64,000 nucleotides of DNA, taken from NCBI GenBank assembly GCA_017745595.1, contig WMBV01000001.1, positions 1 through 64,000 of the forward strand. Direction: 5' to 3'. Positions 17,670 to 25,513 of this stretch are shown piece after piece (position 1 is the first letter of the stretch; each line of letters opens with the position of its first letter). The DNA is from Bordetella petrii. GTDB taxonomy: Bacteria > Pseudomonadota > Gammaproteobacteria > Burkholderiales > Burkholderiaceae_B. The position numbers and the translations under genes were made by a program. The notes beneath the pieces were generated by a model. It worked only from the letters and a program-made list of their open reading frames with translations. It had not been told where the DNA came from and ran no database searches.

Positions 17670-18188
17670 CTACCTCCGGATCAAAGTCTTGCGATAACGC
17701 ATGATCGGCTCGCCGCTTTCGATCGAATACACGGTGTCCACCACGACCAGGAGCATGGGGCCGGACTTGGACATCCGTTCCGTGATGTCGGCATAGCGTG
17801 CCTGCTGAAAAATCGTGTCGCCGTGCTGGGGGTGGCGAAAGCACTCGACTTCCGCGCCGCCGTTCAGCAGGGCCAACCCGTGCAGCGGCAGCTCGGGCAG
17901 GCCGTTTGAAACGCCCGTCACGGCACCGTCGAAATCCGGATCGGATGCGCGCTCGGTCAGATAGTCGATCGCGTCGAACGGCGTGCGGAACATGAATACC
18001 GGATAGAGCGGCGGCGCAATCGGCCTGCCGTTGGCCACGCCGGGCCGGCCGCGGTGATAGGCCTCGTCCCGGTCCATGATGGCCTGCGCATACCTGCGGA
18101 CCGCGCCCGCCTCGATGATGTCGCATGCGGCGACCCGCGGGCCTTCGATTCCGATATAGCCACGAACCTCGTCTGTCAAAAGCGTCAA
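17670..18188 (-). CDS. FAS1-like dehydratase domain protein (MaoC N-terminal-like)
   Basis: This protein of about 172 residues resembles the N-terminal hot-dog half of MaoC-type dehydratases such as mesaconyl-CoA hydratase. Landmarks are the DRDEAYHRG segment, PPLYPVFMF, and LNGGAEVECFRHPQHGDTI. I place the start at the TTG at 18188, because AAGGAGG sits 5 bases in front of it; a GTG 21 bases further upstream would bury that ribosome site in the coding region and touch the operator-like repeat. It is the first gene of the minus unit 14878-18188. Confidence 0.75.
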   Translation of the reverse strand: MTLLTDEVRGYIGIEGPRVAACDIIEAGAVRRYAQAIMDRDEAYHRGRPGVANGRPIAPPLYPVFMFRTPFDAIDYLTERASDPDFDGAVTGVSNGLPELPLHGLALLNGGAEVECFRHPQHGDTIFQQARYADITERMSKSGPMLLVVVDTVYSIESGEPIMRYRKTLIRR

Positions 18189-18202
18189 CGCAGCCTCCTT
18201 TT

Positions 18203-18219
18203 TATTCACTATGCAAGTA
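18203..18219. promoter_or_regulatory. Cluster operator-like palindrome, weak copy 3
   Basis: TATTCAC-TAT-GCAAGTA matches 9 of 14 arm positions of AATTTGC-N3-GCAAATT. It is 15 bases upstream of the FAS1-like gene, in the region shared with the divergent IclR gene. A second GC-rich half-site pair with a 5-base spacer follows at 18224-18241. Confidence 0.35.
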
Positions 18220-18296
18220 ACGTAATTGCTATATGCATAATACTAAGCAAGAGCCGCAACGAGCGCAATACCCGGAAGCCCCTGCTCACGACCTAA

Positions 18297-18313
18297 AATT
18301 TGCTGCGCGAGTA
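18297..18313. promoter_or_regulatory. Cluster operator-like palindrome, copy 4 (IclR side)
   Basis: AATTTGC-TGC-GCGAGTA has a perfect left arm and 4 of 7 right-arm matches. It lies 65 bases upstream of the IclR start, consistent with autoregulation. Confidence 0.45.
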
Positions 18314-18377
18314 CAATAATTGCACGCCAGTCCGCGCATGCGCGCCACCGCATGCACCACCAGGAGAGATAACAAAC

Positions 18378-19196
18378 ATGGCAACGCGAAAAAGTACGCC
18401 AGCCAGCGCGCGCGCGCCCCAGAAGGCCGCCCCCAAAGATCGGCAGTTCGTCACCGCGTTGGCGCGCGGCCTGCAAATTCTGGGGTGTTTTTCCGCCGCG
18501 CGCCCCGAACTCAGCGGGTCCGAACTGTCCAAACTGACCGGCATTCCCCAGCCCACCGTATGGCGCCTGTGCCACACCATGCTCAAGGTCGGTACGCTGG
18601 TCGCGGTCTCGGGCGAAAAGCTGCGCCCCAGCATCGCCGCGCTGCAGCTGGGCCACAGCGCGGTAAGCGGGCTGAGCATCATCGAACTGGCCCGTCCGCA
18701 CATGCAAGAAATCGCCGACGACTTCGGCGCCGCTTGCGGCCTGGCCGTGCGCAACGGCCTGGATATGGTGTTCGTCGAGCGTTGTGAAAGCAAGAACCAA
18801 CTGCACATGAGCCTCAGGACCGGCTCCGCCCTGCCCATCGCCACCACCGCGCACGGCTGGGCATTCTTGTCCGGCCTGCCGCTGCACAAGCGCAATGAGA
18901 TCCTTGCCCAGATAGACGCCGAAATGCCCAATCTGTGGCGGCCCGTCCGGGAAGCATGCCTCGAGGCGCTCAACGACTACGACGACAGCGGATACGTGCT
19001 GAATATCGGCGTATTCCACCCGGGCTACAACACGGCGGCCGTCCCCATCATGGCGCCCGACGGCACGGTAGCCTATACACTGAACTGCGGGGCCAGCATG
19101 GAATCATTGCCCCCCGCCACGCTGCGCAAGAAGGTCGCTCCGCGGCTCCTATCCCTGTCTGCGTCCTTGCAGAACCTGTTCGCCATCAAGAAGTGA
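18378..19196 (+). CDS. IclR-family transcriptional regulator
   Basis: This 272-residue regulator has an N-terminal winged helix-turn-helix at about residues 25-85 (ELSKLTGIPQPTVWRLCHTM is the recognition region) and a C-terminal effector-binding IclR domain at about 95-265. IclR proteins commonly control aromatic and carboxylate catabolism and bind palindromes. The ATG at 18378 follows AGGAGA. It sits centrally in the catabolic region, divergent from the hydratase unit and upstream of the dienelactone hydrolase, and is the only regulator between 5 and 30 kb. It is the natural candidate to bind the repeated palindrome. Confidence 0.92.
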   Translation: MATRKSTPASARAPQKAAPKDRQFVTALARGLQILGCFSAARPELSGSELSKLTGIPQPTVWRLCHTMLKVGTLVAVSGEKLRPSIAALQLGHSAVSGLSIIELARPHMQEIADDFGAACGLAVRNGLDMVFVERCESKNQLHMSLRTGSALPIATTAHGWAFLSGLPLHKRNEILAQIDAEMPNLWRPVREACLEALNDYDDSGYVLNIGVFHPGYNTAAVPIMAPDGTVAYTLNCGASMESLPPATLRKKVAPRLLSLSASLQNLFAIKK

Positions 19197-19241
19197 TACA
19201 CGACCCACCCACCCTTTCACCCACAACGGAGGCTTGACACC

Positions 19242-19901
19242 ATGGACATCGAATTGAAGACGGAAGACGGGCAGACCATTTCTGCATACCGCGCCGGAGA
19301 TGCCAACGCCAAGCGCGGCCTGGTCGTCCTGCAGGAAATTTTCGGCGTCAACGGCCATATCCGCGACGTCTGCGAGACGTTCGCCAAGCAGGGCTACGAT
19401 GTCATCGCGCCCGCATTGTTCGATCGCGCGCAGAAAGATGTCGAACTGGGCTACACCGGCGAAGACGTCCAGGCGGGCCTGGCCTTGCGCGCGAAAGTAG
19501 ACCTCGCCGACACGCTGAAAGACATCGAAGCGGCCATCAAGGCGCTGGCGGGCAAGCCCGTGGCCATCGTCGGCTACTGCTGGGGCGGCGCCCTGGCATG
19601 GCAGGCGGCATGCAAGCTCGGCGGCCTCGCCGCCGCGTCCTGCTGGTATGGCGGCGGTATCGCCCAAGCCAAAGACCTGACGCCCAAGATTCCGGTTCAG
19701 ATGCACTTCGGCGGCAAAGACGGTTCCATTCCCATGTCCGACGTCGAGGCCATCCAGGCCGCGCAGCCGAACGTGGAATTCCATGTCTACCCCGAAGCCG
19801 GCCACGGCTTCGGCTGCGACCAACGAGGCTCGTACGACGCCGCCGCGTATCAACTGGCACAAGAGCGCACGTTGCGCTACTTCGATCAGCACCTGTCCTG
19901 A
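19242..19901 (+). CDS. Dienelactone hydrolase family protein
   Basis: This 219-residue alpha/beta hydrolase has the dienelactone-hydrolase nucleophile elbow GYCWGG with Cys in place of Ser, the acid in GGKDGSIP and the His in EAGHGFGCD. That completes a Cys-Asp-His triad. Family members open enol-lactones in ring-cleavage pathways or hydrolyse related esters. It lies 45 bases downstream of the IclR gene with GGAGG before the start, and is followed by hairpins. Confidence 0.9.
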   Translation: MDIELKTEDGQTISAYRAGDANAKRGLVVLQEIFGVNGHIRDVCETFAKQGYDVIAPALFDRAQKDVELGYTGEDVQAGLALRAKVDLADTLKDIEAAIKALAGKPVAIVGYCWGGALAWQAACKLGGLAAASCWYGGGIAQAKDLTPKIPVQMHFGGKDGSIPMSDVEAIQAAQPNVEFHVYPEAGHGFGCDQRGSYDAAAYQLAQERTLRYFDQHLS

Positions 19902-19908
19902 TCCCTCC

Positions 19909-19965
19909 GGGCTGCCGCCATGGCAGCCCGCACCCGCCTGCCGGGCTTGCGCCGCCGGCCTTTTT
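19909..19965 (+). terminator. Tandem hairpins ending in T5 after the dienelactone hydrolase gene
   Basis: GGGCTGCC/GGCAGCCC form a stem at 19909-19929. A second, weaker stem GCCGG/CCGGC at 19940-19959 is followed by CTTTTT. Their position just after the stop fits a transcription terminator separating this gene from the next unit, which has its own operator. Confidence 0.55.
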
Positions 19966-19994
19966 CCGATAAGTTGTGCAAATAAAGAATAGTT

Positions 19995-20011
19995 AATTTG
20001 CATAGCAAATT
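19995..20011. promoter_or_regulatory. Cluster operator palindrome, exact copy 5 (ene-reductase)
   Basis: AATTTGCATAGCAAATT is a perfect palindrome with 7-base arms and a 3-base spacer. It is identical over 19 bases, including the preceding TT, to the copy at 27708-27724. It ends 26 bases before the ene-reductase start, a position suited to repression. Confidence 0.75.
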
Positions 20012-20037
20012 TTGAAACAAGGCGCAGAGACAAACCC

Positions 20038-21186
20038 ATGCAGACAGCCCTATTTTCGCCCCTGCGGTTACGCGGCCTGACGCTGCGCAACCGCATCGTG
20101 CTTGCACCGATGCTCACGTACCAGGCCCGCAACGGCCACGTGACAGACTGGCACCTGGCGCATCTTGCCAAGTTCGCCGTCGGCGGCGCCGGCCTGGTGT
20201 TCATGGAATCCACCAAAGTCGACCCGCGCGGATGCACGACGGCGAACGACCTGGGCCTGTGGAAAGACGATTTCATCGAACCGCTGCGGCGCATTACCCG
20301 CCTGCTGAAAGAACACGGCGCCGCCGCCGGCATCCAGCTGGGACACTCCGGACGCAAAGCCCGCAACGCGCTGCCCTGGCAGGGCCGGCACCCCATAGCA
20401 GACCTGCCGGGCGTGGACCACGGCGAACCCTGGGACCTGATCGGCCCCAGCGCGGTTCCCCATGGCCCCGGCTACGCCATCCCGCGCGCCATGACCGCGC
20501 ACGATATCGCGGGCCAACTCGATGCCTGGGCGCAGGCCGCCCGCCGGGCCGACCTGGCGGGCTTCGACGTCCTGGAAGTCCATGCGGCGCATGGCTATTT
20601 ATTGCACCAGTTCCTTTCGGCCGAAGCGAACCGGCGCGACGATGCCTACGGAGGCTCGCTGCAGAACCGCATGCGCTTCCCGCTCGAGGCCGTCCGCGCC
20701 GCGCGCGCGAACTGGCCCGCCGACAAGCCGCTGTTCTGCCGCATCTCCGCCGTCGACGAAGCGGGCTGGAGCCTCGAAGACAGCCACGTATTCGTGCGGG
20801 CCTTATTGGCCGAGGGCGTGGACGTCATCGATTGCAGCGCCGGCGGCATGACCCGGCGCTCGATCGCCGACCCGGGACCGCAGGCGCAACTGGGATACCA
20901 GGTGCCGTACGCCCAGAGCATCCGCGGCCAGACGGGGGCCCGGACGATGGCGGTCGGCCTGATCATCCATGCCGACCAGGCCGACACCATTCTGCGCGAC
21001 GGCAACGCCGACCTCGTCGCCCTGGGACGCGAATTGCTCTACAACCCGAACTGGCCCATGGACGCCGCCGGCAAGCTGGGGGTCGAGCAAGCTTTTTCCA
21101 TGGTGCCGCCCAGCTATGGTTACTGGCTGGAAAAGCGCGCCCATGCGGGCTTCGCCCGCGCCACATCCACCTGGCCCCGCCACTGA
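20038..21186 (+). CDS. NADH:flavin oxidoreductase, Old Yellow Enzyme family
   Basis: This 382-residue FMN-dependent (beta/alpha)8-barrel enzyme has the N-terminal LRNRIVLAPM, the substrate-carboxylate or carbonyl His pair in EVHAAHGYLLHQFLS, RRDDAYGGSLQNR, and the C-terminal phosphate-binding VALGRELLYNPNW. It is closest in style to YqjM-type ene-reductases and 2,4-dienoyl-CoA reductase N-terminal domains. The expected reaction is reduction of an activated C=C bond. It is preceded by an exact operator copy and so is probably its own transcription start. Confidence 0.88.
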   Translation: MQTALFSPLRLRGLTLRNRIVLAPMLTYQARNGHVTDWHLAHLAKFAVGGAGLVFMESTKVDPRGCTTANDLGLWKDDFIEPLRRITRLLKEHGAAAGIQLGHSGRKARNALPWQGRHPIADLPGVDHGEPWDLIGPSAVPHGPGYAIPRAMTAHDIAGQLDAWAQAARRADLAGFDVLEVHAAHGYLLHQFLSAEANRRDDAYGGSLQNRMRFPLEAVRAARANWPADKPLFCRISAVDEAGWSLEDSHVFVRALLAEGVDVIDCSAGGMTRRSIADPGPQAQLGYQVPYAQSIRGQTGARTMAVGLIIHADQADTILRDGNADLVALGRELLYNPNWPMDAAGKLGVEQAFSMVPPSYGYWLEKRAHAGFARATSTWPRH

Positions 21187-21206
21187 GCCGCCTTGGCGGA
21201 CGGCGC

Positions 21207-21224
21207 GGGCAAAAAATTTTGCCC
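21207..21224. repeat. Inverted repeat GGGCAAAA-N2-TTTTGCCC after the ene-reductase
   Basis: An 18-base perfect palindrome with 8-base arms lies between the ene-reductase stop and the next CoA-transferase. It could act as a weak terminator or a binding site; the arms differ from the cluster operator. Confidence 0.45.
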
Positions 21225-21242
21225 ATCCAAAAACGAATTGTT

Positions 21243-21259
21243 AATTTTCTAGGCGAATA
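21243..21259. promoter_or_regulatory. Cluster operator-like palindrome, copy 6 (second CoA-transferase)
   Basis: AATTTTC-TAG-GCGAATA matches 11 of 14 arm positions. It ends 2 bases before the ATG of the CoA-transferase and overlaps the only ribosome-site-like bases (AGGCG), so binding here would block translation initiation as well as transcription. Confidence 0.45.
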
Positions 21260-21261
21260 AT

Positions 21262-22545
21262 ATGGAAAGTACCGCTGCCTTTGCCCTCAATGGAACCGAC
21301 ACCGCGCTGCCGCTGGCCGGCCTTAAGGTCGTGGAAATCGGCGTAGCCATGGCGGGGCCCTTCTGCGCAATGATGCTGGGCGACTACGGCGCCGACGTCG
21401 TCAAGATCGAACGGCCGGGCGATGGCGACGACAGCCGTTCCTGGCCGCCGTATTTCCACGGATCGCTGGGCTATTACTACGCCGCGGCCAACCGCAACAA
21501 GCGCTGCCTGGCGCTGGATCTCAAGCGGCCCGAAGGCAGGGAAATCGCCCTGAAACTCATCAGCGAAGCGGATGTCGTGGTGCATAACTTCCGCTCGGGC
21601 GTCCTGGATCGGCTGGGGCTGGGCTGGGACGCCGTGTCCGCCCTGAACCCCCGCCTGATCTATTGTTCCATCAGCGGTTTCGGCAAAAACGGGCCGCTGG
21701 CCACCCAGCCCGCCAACGATCTGTTCATGCAGGCCTATTCCGGCGGCATGAGCATCACCGGCGAACCCGGCGGCAGCCCGGCCAAGATGGGGATTTCGAT
21801 CGCCGACATCGGCGCGGGCATGTTCGCCACCATCGGTATTCTGACCGCCTTGCAGGCCCGCCAGCGAACCGGCCTGGGCCAGCGCGTCGATACCTCGCTG
21901 CTCGAGGGGCAGATTTCGATGCTGGCGCACTTTCTGACGCGCTTCTTCGCCAGCGGCGAAGTACCGGGGCCGAGCGGCAGCGGCGCGCTCAGCAGCCCCA
22001 TCTACCGCGCCTACCAATGCAGCGACGATTGGATCGTGATCGCCGCCTTCAACCAGAAAATGTGGCGGTCGCTGTGCGAAGTGCTGGAAAAGCCCGAATG
22101 GATCGAGGACGAGCGCTTCCATAACGCGCACGCCCGGACCCTGAACCGCGACCTGATGATTGCATCGATCGGCGAGATCATCAAGCCTCATCCCGTGGCC
22201 CATTGGGAAAAGCGGCTGATCGCGCACGGCGTGCCCTGCTCGCCCGTCAACCGCATAGACAAGGTCGTGGCCGAAGAACAAGTGCACGCTTGCGAGATGG
22301 TCCAGGAAATCGACCTGCCTGACCTGGGGCTCATGCGCATGGCCGGCCTGCCCATCAAGCTGGGGCAGACGCCCGGCGACGTGCGGTTGCCGCCGCCGCG
22401 CCTGGGGCAGCATACTGAAGCCATTCTGCACGGCCTGGGCTTCAGCGCGGCCGAAATACACCGGTTGGCCGCGGCCGAGGTGGTCGAACTGGATCGAGGG
22501 TGGACCCGCCACGCATCCGCCGATGGCTCGGCCCTCAAGTCCTGA
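21262..22545 (+). CDS. CaiB/BaiF family (class III) CoA-transferase
   Basis: This 427-residue enzyme has the family segments LAGLKVVEIGVAMAGPFCAM, YGADVVKIERPGDGDD and VVHNFRSGVLDRLGL. The classic catalytic Asp is present in PANDLFMQAYSG, unlike in the paralogue at 14878. This suggests that the two transferases act on different acids or by different subfamily mechanisms. It heads a plus-strand run with the SMP-30 and HpcH genes. The ribosome site is weak and overlaps an operator-like repeat. Confidence 0.9.
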   Translation: MESTAAFALNGTDTALPLAGLKVVEIGVAMAGPFCAMMLGDYGADVVKIERPGDGDDSRSWPPYFHGSLGYYYAAANRNKRCLALDLKRPEGREIALKLISEADVVVHNFRSGVLDRLGLGWDAVSALNPRLIYCSISGFGKNGPLATQPANDLFMQAYSGGMSITGEPGGSPAKMGISIADIGAGMFATIGILTALQARQRTGLGQRVDTSLLEGQISMLAHFLTRFFASGEVPGPSGSGALSSPIYRAYQCSDDWIVIAAFNQKMWRSLCEVLEKPEWIEDERFHNAHARTLNRDLMIASIGEIIKPHPVAHWEKRLIAHGVPCSPVNRIDKVVAEEQVHACEMVQEIDLPDLGLMRMAGLPIKLGQTPGDVRLPPPRLGQHTEAILHGLGFSAAEIHRLAAAEVVELDRGWTRHASADGSALKS

Positions 22546-22573
22546 ATCCCCTTCCTGATCAAAACGAGAAAAC

Positions 22574-23458
22574 ATGGGCAAGCTGTCTTGCGATATTGAA
22601 GTTGCCGTCAATGAAACCGACATGCTCGGCGAATGTCCGATGTGGCATCCGACCGAGCAAACGCTGTACTGGGTGGACACGCGCCGGCCCGCGCTGCGCA
22701 AGCTGCAGGCCGACGGTACCGTGCGTACCTGGGAAATGCCGACGAACATCGGATCGTTCGTGTTCAGGCGCGACGGCAATCTGGTGGTCGCGCTGAAAAC
22801 GGGCTTCCATCACCTGGACCTGGCCTCGGGCAAACTCACTCTCATCGCCGACCCGGAGCCCCATTTGCCGGAAAACCGCCTGAATGACGGGCGATGCGAC
22901 CAGCGGGGGCGATTCTGGTGCGGCACGCGCGACCCCGGCAACGAAAACCCCGGCGGCTCGCTGTACCGGCTCGATCCGGACGGATCGACGCACAAGATGG
23001 ACAGCGGCATCATCGTGGCCAACGGCATGGCTTTCACGGCGGAAGGCGATACGCTGATTTTCGGCGACAGCCGGGGCGAAACCGTCTGGCGCTACGACCT
23101 CGACCTCGATACCGGCGCGCTGTCCAACAAGCGGGTGTATCTGCACACTGAAGGGCTGCCCTGGCGCATCGACGGGGCCACCTGCGATACCAGCGGCAAC
23201 TATTGGTGCGCCCTGATCGGCGGCGGCGCGGTGGGCTGTTTCGAACCCAATGGCCGGTTGATCCGCTTCATCCCCCTGCCCGTTTCGCACCCTACCATGT
23301 GCAATTTCGGCGGCCCGAACCTCGACGTGCTTTATGTCACGACCACCAGCGTGCTGGTCCCCGCCGAAGATCGCGCCAGGCAGCCGCTCGCCGGCAGCGT
23401 CCTGGCCGTGCACGGGCTGAACGTACGCGGCCTGCCCGAACCTTTTTTCGGCAGCTGA
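22574..23458 (+). CDS. SMP-30/gluconolactonase/LRE family protein
   Basis: This 294-residue six-bladed beta-propeller hydrolase has metal-site landmarks: Glu in LGECPMWH near residue 20, Asn/Asp in ENRLNDGRCD near 100, and the Asn and Asp in ANGMAFTAEGDTLIFGDS near 150. Characterised members hydrolyse aldonolactones and other lactones with a divalent metal. It lies 28 bases after the CoA-transferase and 24 before the aldolase, so it is probably part of the same operon and opens a lactone in the pathway. Confidence 0.9.
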   Translation: MGKLSCDIEVAVNETDMLGECPMWHPTEQTLYWVDTRRPALRKLQADGTVRTWEMPTNIGSFVFRRDGNLVVALKTGFHHLDLASGKLTLIADPEPHLPENRLNDGRCDQRGRFWCGTRDPGNENPGGSLYRLDPDGSTHKMDSGIIVANGMAFTAEGDTLIFGDSRGETVWRYDLDLDTGALSNKRVYLHTEGLPWRIDGATCDTSGNYWCALIGGGAVGCFEPNGRLIRFIPLPVSHPTMCNFGGPNLDVLYVTTTSVLVPAEDRARQPLAGSVLAVHGLNVRGLPEPFFGS

Positions 23459-23482
23459 ATAATCGTCCAAACAGGAAAACCG

Positions 23483-24280
23483 ATGAAAAAAACGCTCGAT
23501 GCCCCCGCCAATGCATTCAAGTCCCGCCTGGCGGCCCAGGAAACCCTGATCGGCTGCTGGGCCTCGCTCGCCAGCCCCTATGCTATTGAAATCTCCGCGG
23601 ACGCGGGCTTCGACTGGGTGCTGATCGATGGCGAACATGCGCCCAACGACGTGCGCACGACGGTCATGCAATTGCAGGCGGCCGCTGCGCATCCATCCCC
23701 GCTCGTCATCAGGCCGCCCCACCTCGAGCCCTGGCTGATCAAGCAGTACCTGGACATCGGGGCGCAGACCTTGCTTGCCCCGCTGGTCGACACCGCCGAC
23801 CAGGCGCGCGCCTTGGTGGCGGCCACCCGATACCCGCCCGAAGGCATCCGCGGCGTGGGCGCCGCGTTCGCCAGGGCCTCGGCATTCGGCAAGCGGGCCC
23901 GCTATATCGCCACCGCCAACGACGAAATCTGCATTCTGGCCCAGGCCGAGACCGCGCTGGCCATCCGCAACCTCGCCGACATTGCCCGCGTGCCCGGCAT
24001 CGATGGCGTATTCATCGGCCCTTCCGACCTGGCGGCGTCGATGGGCCATCCCGGCAACCCGGCGCATCCGGAAGTGCAGGAAACCATCCTGGCCGCCATT
24101 GCCACCATACTGGCCTGCGGCAAGGCCCCCGGCATCCTGTGCATGGACCCCGCGCTCGCCGCGCGCTATATCGAGGCCGGCGTGCGCTTCATCGCCGTGG
24201 GCTCGGATGTCTTGACCCTTACCAAAGGCCTGGCGCAACTGGCTTCGCAATTCAAGGCCGGCCCGTCGAAGCAGGCATAG
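23483..24280 (+). CDS. HpcH/HpaI family aldolase
   Basis: This 265-residue class II (metal-dependent) aldolase of the HpaI type has the catalytic region WVLIDGEHAPND near residue 50, the Glu metal ligand region ILAQAETALAIRN near 150, and FIGPSDLAASMGH near 177. Relatives cleave 4-hydroxy-2-oxo acids to pyruvate or an oxo acid plus an aldehyde. As the last gene of the plus-strand unit it could deliver pyruvate to central metabolism. Confidence 0.9.
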   Translation: MKKTLDAPANAFKSRLAAQETLIGCWASLASPYAIEISADAGFDWVLIDGEHAPNDVRTTVMQLQAAAAHPSPLVIRPPHLEPWLIKQYLDIGAQTLLAPLVDTADQARALVAATRYPPEGIRGVGAAFARASAFGKRARYIATANDEICILAQAETALAIRNLADIARVPGIDGVFIGPSDLAASMGHPGNPAHPEVQETILAAIATILACGKAPGILCMDPALAARYIEAGVRFIAVGSDVLTLTKGLAQLASQFKAGPSKQA

Positions 24281-24290
24281 CGTCCCCGGC

Positions 24291-24325
24291 AACACGCTTC
24301 GGCCGGCGGGCCGAAGCGTGTTTCT
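24291..24325. terminator. Bidirectional terminator between the aldolase and acyl-CoA dehydrogenase genes
   Basis: A perfect 14-base-pair stem (AACACGCTTCGGCC and complement) with a four-base GGCG loop lies at 24291-24322 between two convergent stops. On the plus strand it runs into GTTTCTC; on the minus strand into GTTGCC. Confidence 0.75.
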
Positions 24326-24337
24326 CGATGGCCGCGT

Positions 24338-25495
24338 TCAGGCGTGTGGCACGGCGCCGATGCGGACTTTGCCGGGCTGATCCAGCAAGGCGGCCGCGAC
24401 CGTGCGCCGATGCTCGGCCGAGGTGCCTCCGCGCAGGCTCCAGGAACCGACCCTGCGATACCAGAGGTTCAAGTCGAACTCGAGCATGAACCCCATGCCG
24501 CCATGGATCTGCTGCGCGGAACGGCACACCATCATGCAGTGTTCGTTGGCGAACGATTTCGCCTGGGCCACGTTGACGCGATACGGCAGCTTTTGCTCCA
24601 TGCGCCACAAGGCTTCCCTGGCAAGCAGGGTCGAGCCGTCCACCCCGTTCAGCATGTTCGCGCTCATGTGCTGAATGGCCTGGAACGCGCCTATCGGCTG
24701 GCCGAAGGCGACACGCTCTTTGGCATGCTCGACCGCCATGGCCAGCGTATGGCCGGCGGCCCCGGCCATCTGGGACGCGTACAGTACCGAGGCGATGTCC
24801 ATCATTTCGATCGCGATGGCCTGCCCTGCCTCGGGTGCGCCGATGCGCGCGCTTAGCGGAACCCGGACGTTATTGAAATGCACGATGGCTTCGTCATCTT
24901 TGGCCATGGGAAGCAGCGCTACGCTCTCGATACCGGCCGCGTCGGTCGGCACCAGCACTACGCCCGGCTTGCCGCCCGCGCCGGCATCGCGATACGTGAG
25001 CGCGCACAGGCTGGAAGCGTCGAACGAATCGACAAAGCTCTTGGTGCCATTCAGCACCAGCTCGGCGCCTTCCACCCTGCCCTCGACACCAGGGCGCTCG
25101 GGCGACCAGCGGCCCAGCCGGTCGACGACCGCATGGCTGAGGATCAGCTTCCCGTTGACGACCTCTTCGAGCAGCTTGCGCTGCCCGGGGCTGCCATGGC
25201 GGTCGATGGCCAGCGCCGGAACCATCGTGGCATGAAGAGGAATGGGCGCGATGTACTTGCCGGTCAGCTCGAACAGCAAGGCCAGGTACCATAGCGGCAG
25301 CCCCTGCCCGCCCGCCGCTTCAGACAGGCAAAGCTGCAGCCAGCCGTTGGCCGCGAACTTGCTCCAGAGTTCAGCCGAATACCGCGGCGCGCCCGCCTCG
25401 ACCTTGCGCACCAGCGCCGGCGAGCATTCTCCCGCCAGGAATTCCGCGGCGGCTTCCCGGATTTCGATTTCCTGTTCGTCCAGCAAAAGATCCAT
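24338..25495 (-). CDS. Acyl-CoA dehydrogenase family protein
   Basis: This 385-residue protein has the three acyl-CoA dehydrogenase domains. N-terminal helices are followed by LAIDRHG and the middle beta domain (VLNGTKSFVDSF near 125), then a C-terminal helical domain ending RGGTSAEHRRTVAAALLD. The position next to GTS, where medium-chain enzymes have the catalytic Glu, is Gly here, as in family members whose base lies elsewhere or which pair with a second subunit. It follows another acyl-CoA dehydrogenase gene by 18 bases, suggesting a heteromeric enzyme. Confidence 0.85.
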   Translation of the reverse strand: MDLLLDEQEIEIREAAAEFLAGECSPALVRKVEAGAPRYSAELWSKFAANGWLQLCLSEAAGGQGLPLWYLALLFELTGKYIAPIPLHATMVPALAIDRHGSPGQRKLLEEVVNGKLILSHAVVDRLGRWSPERPGVEGRVEGAELVLNGTKSFVDSFDASSLCALTYRDAGAGGKPGVVLVPTDAAGIESVALLPMAKDDEAIVHFNNVRVPLSARIGAPEAGQAIAIEMMDIASVLYASQMAGAAGHTLAMAVEHAKERVAFGQPIGAFQAIQHMSANMLNGVDGSTLLAREALWRMEQKLPYRVNVAQAKSFANEHCMMVCRSAQQIHGGMGFMLEFDLNLWYRRVGSWSLRGGTSAEHRRTVAAALLDQPGKVRIGAVPHA

Positions 25496-25513
25496 GATTT
25501 GTCAGCCTTATAT

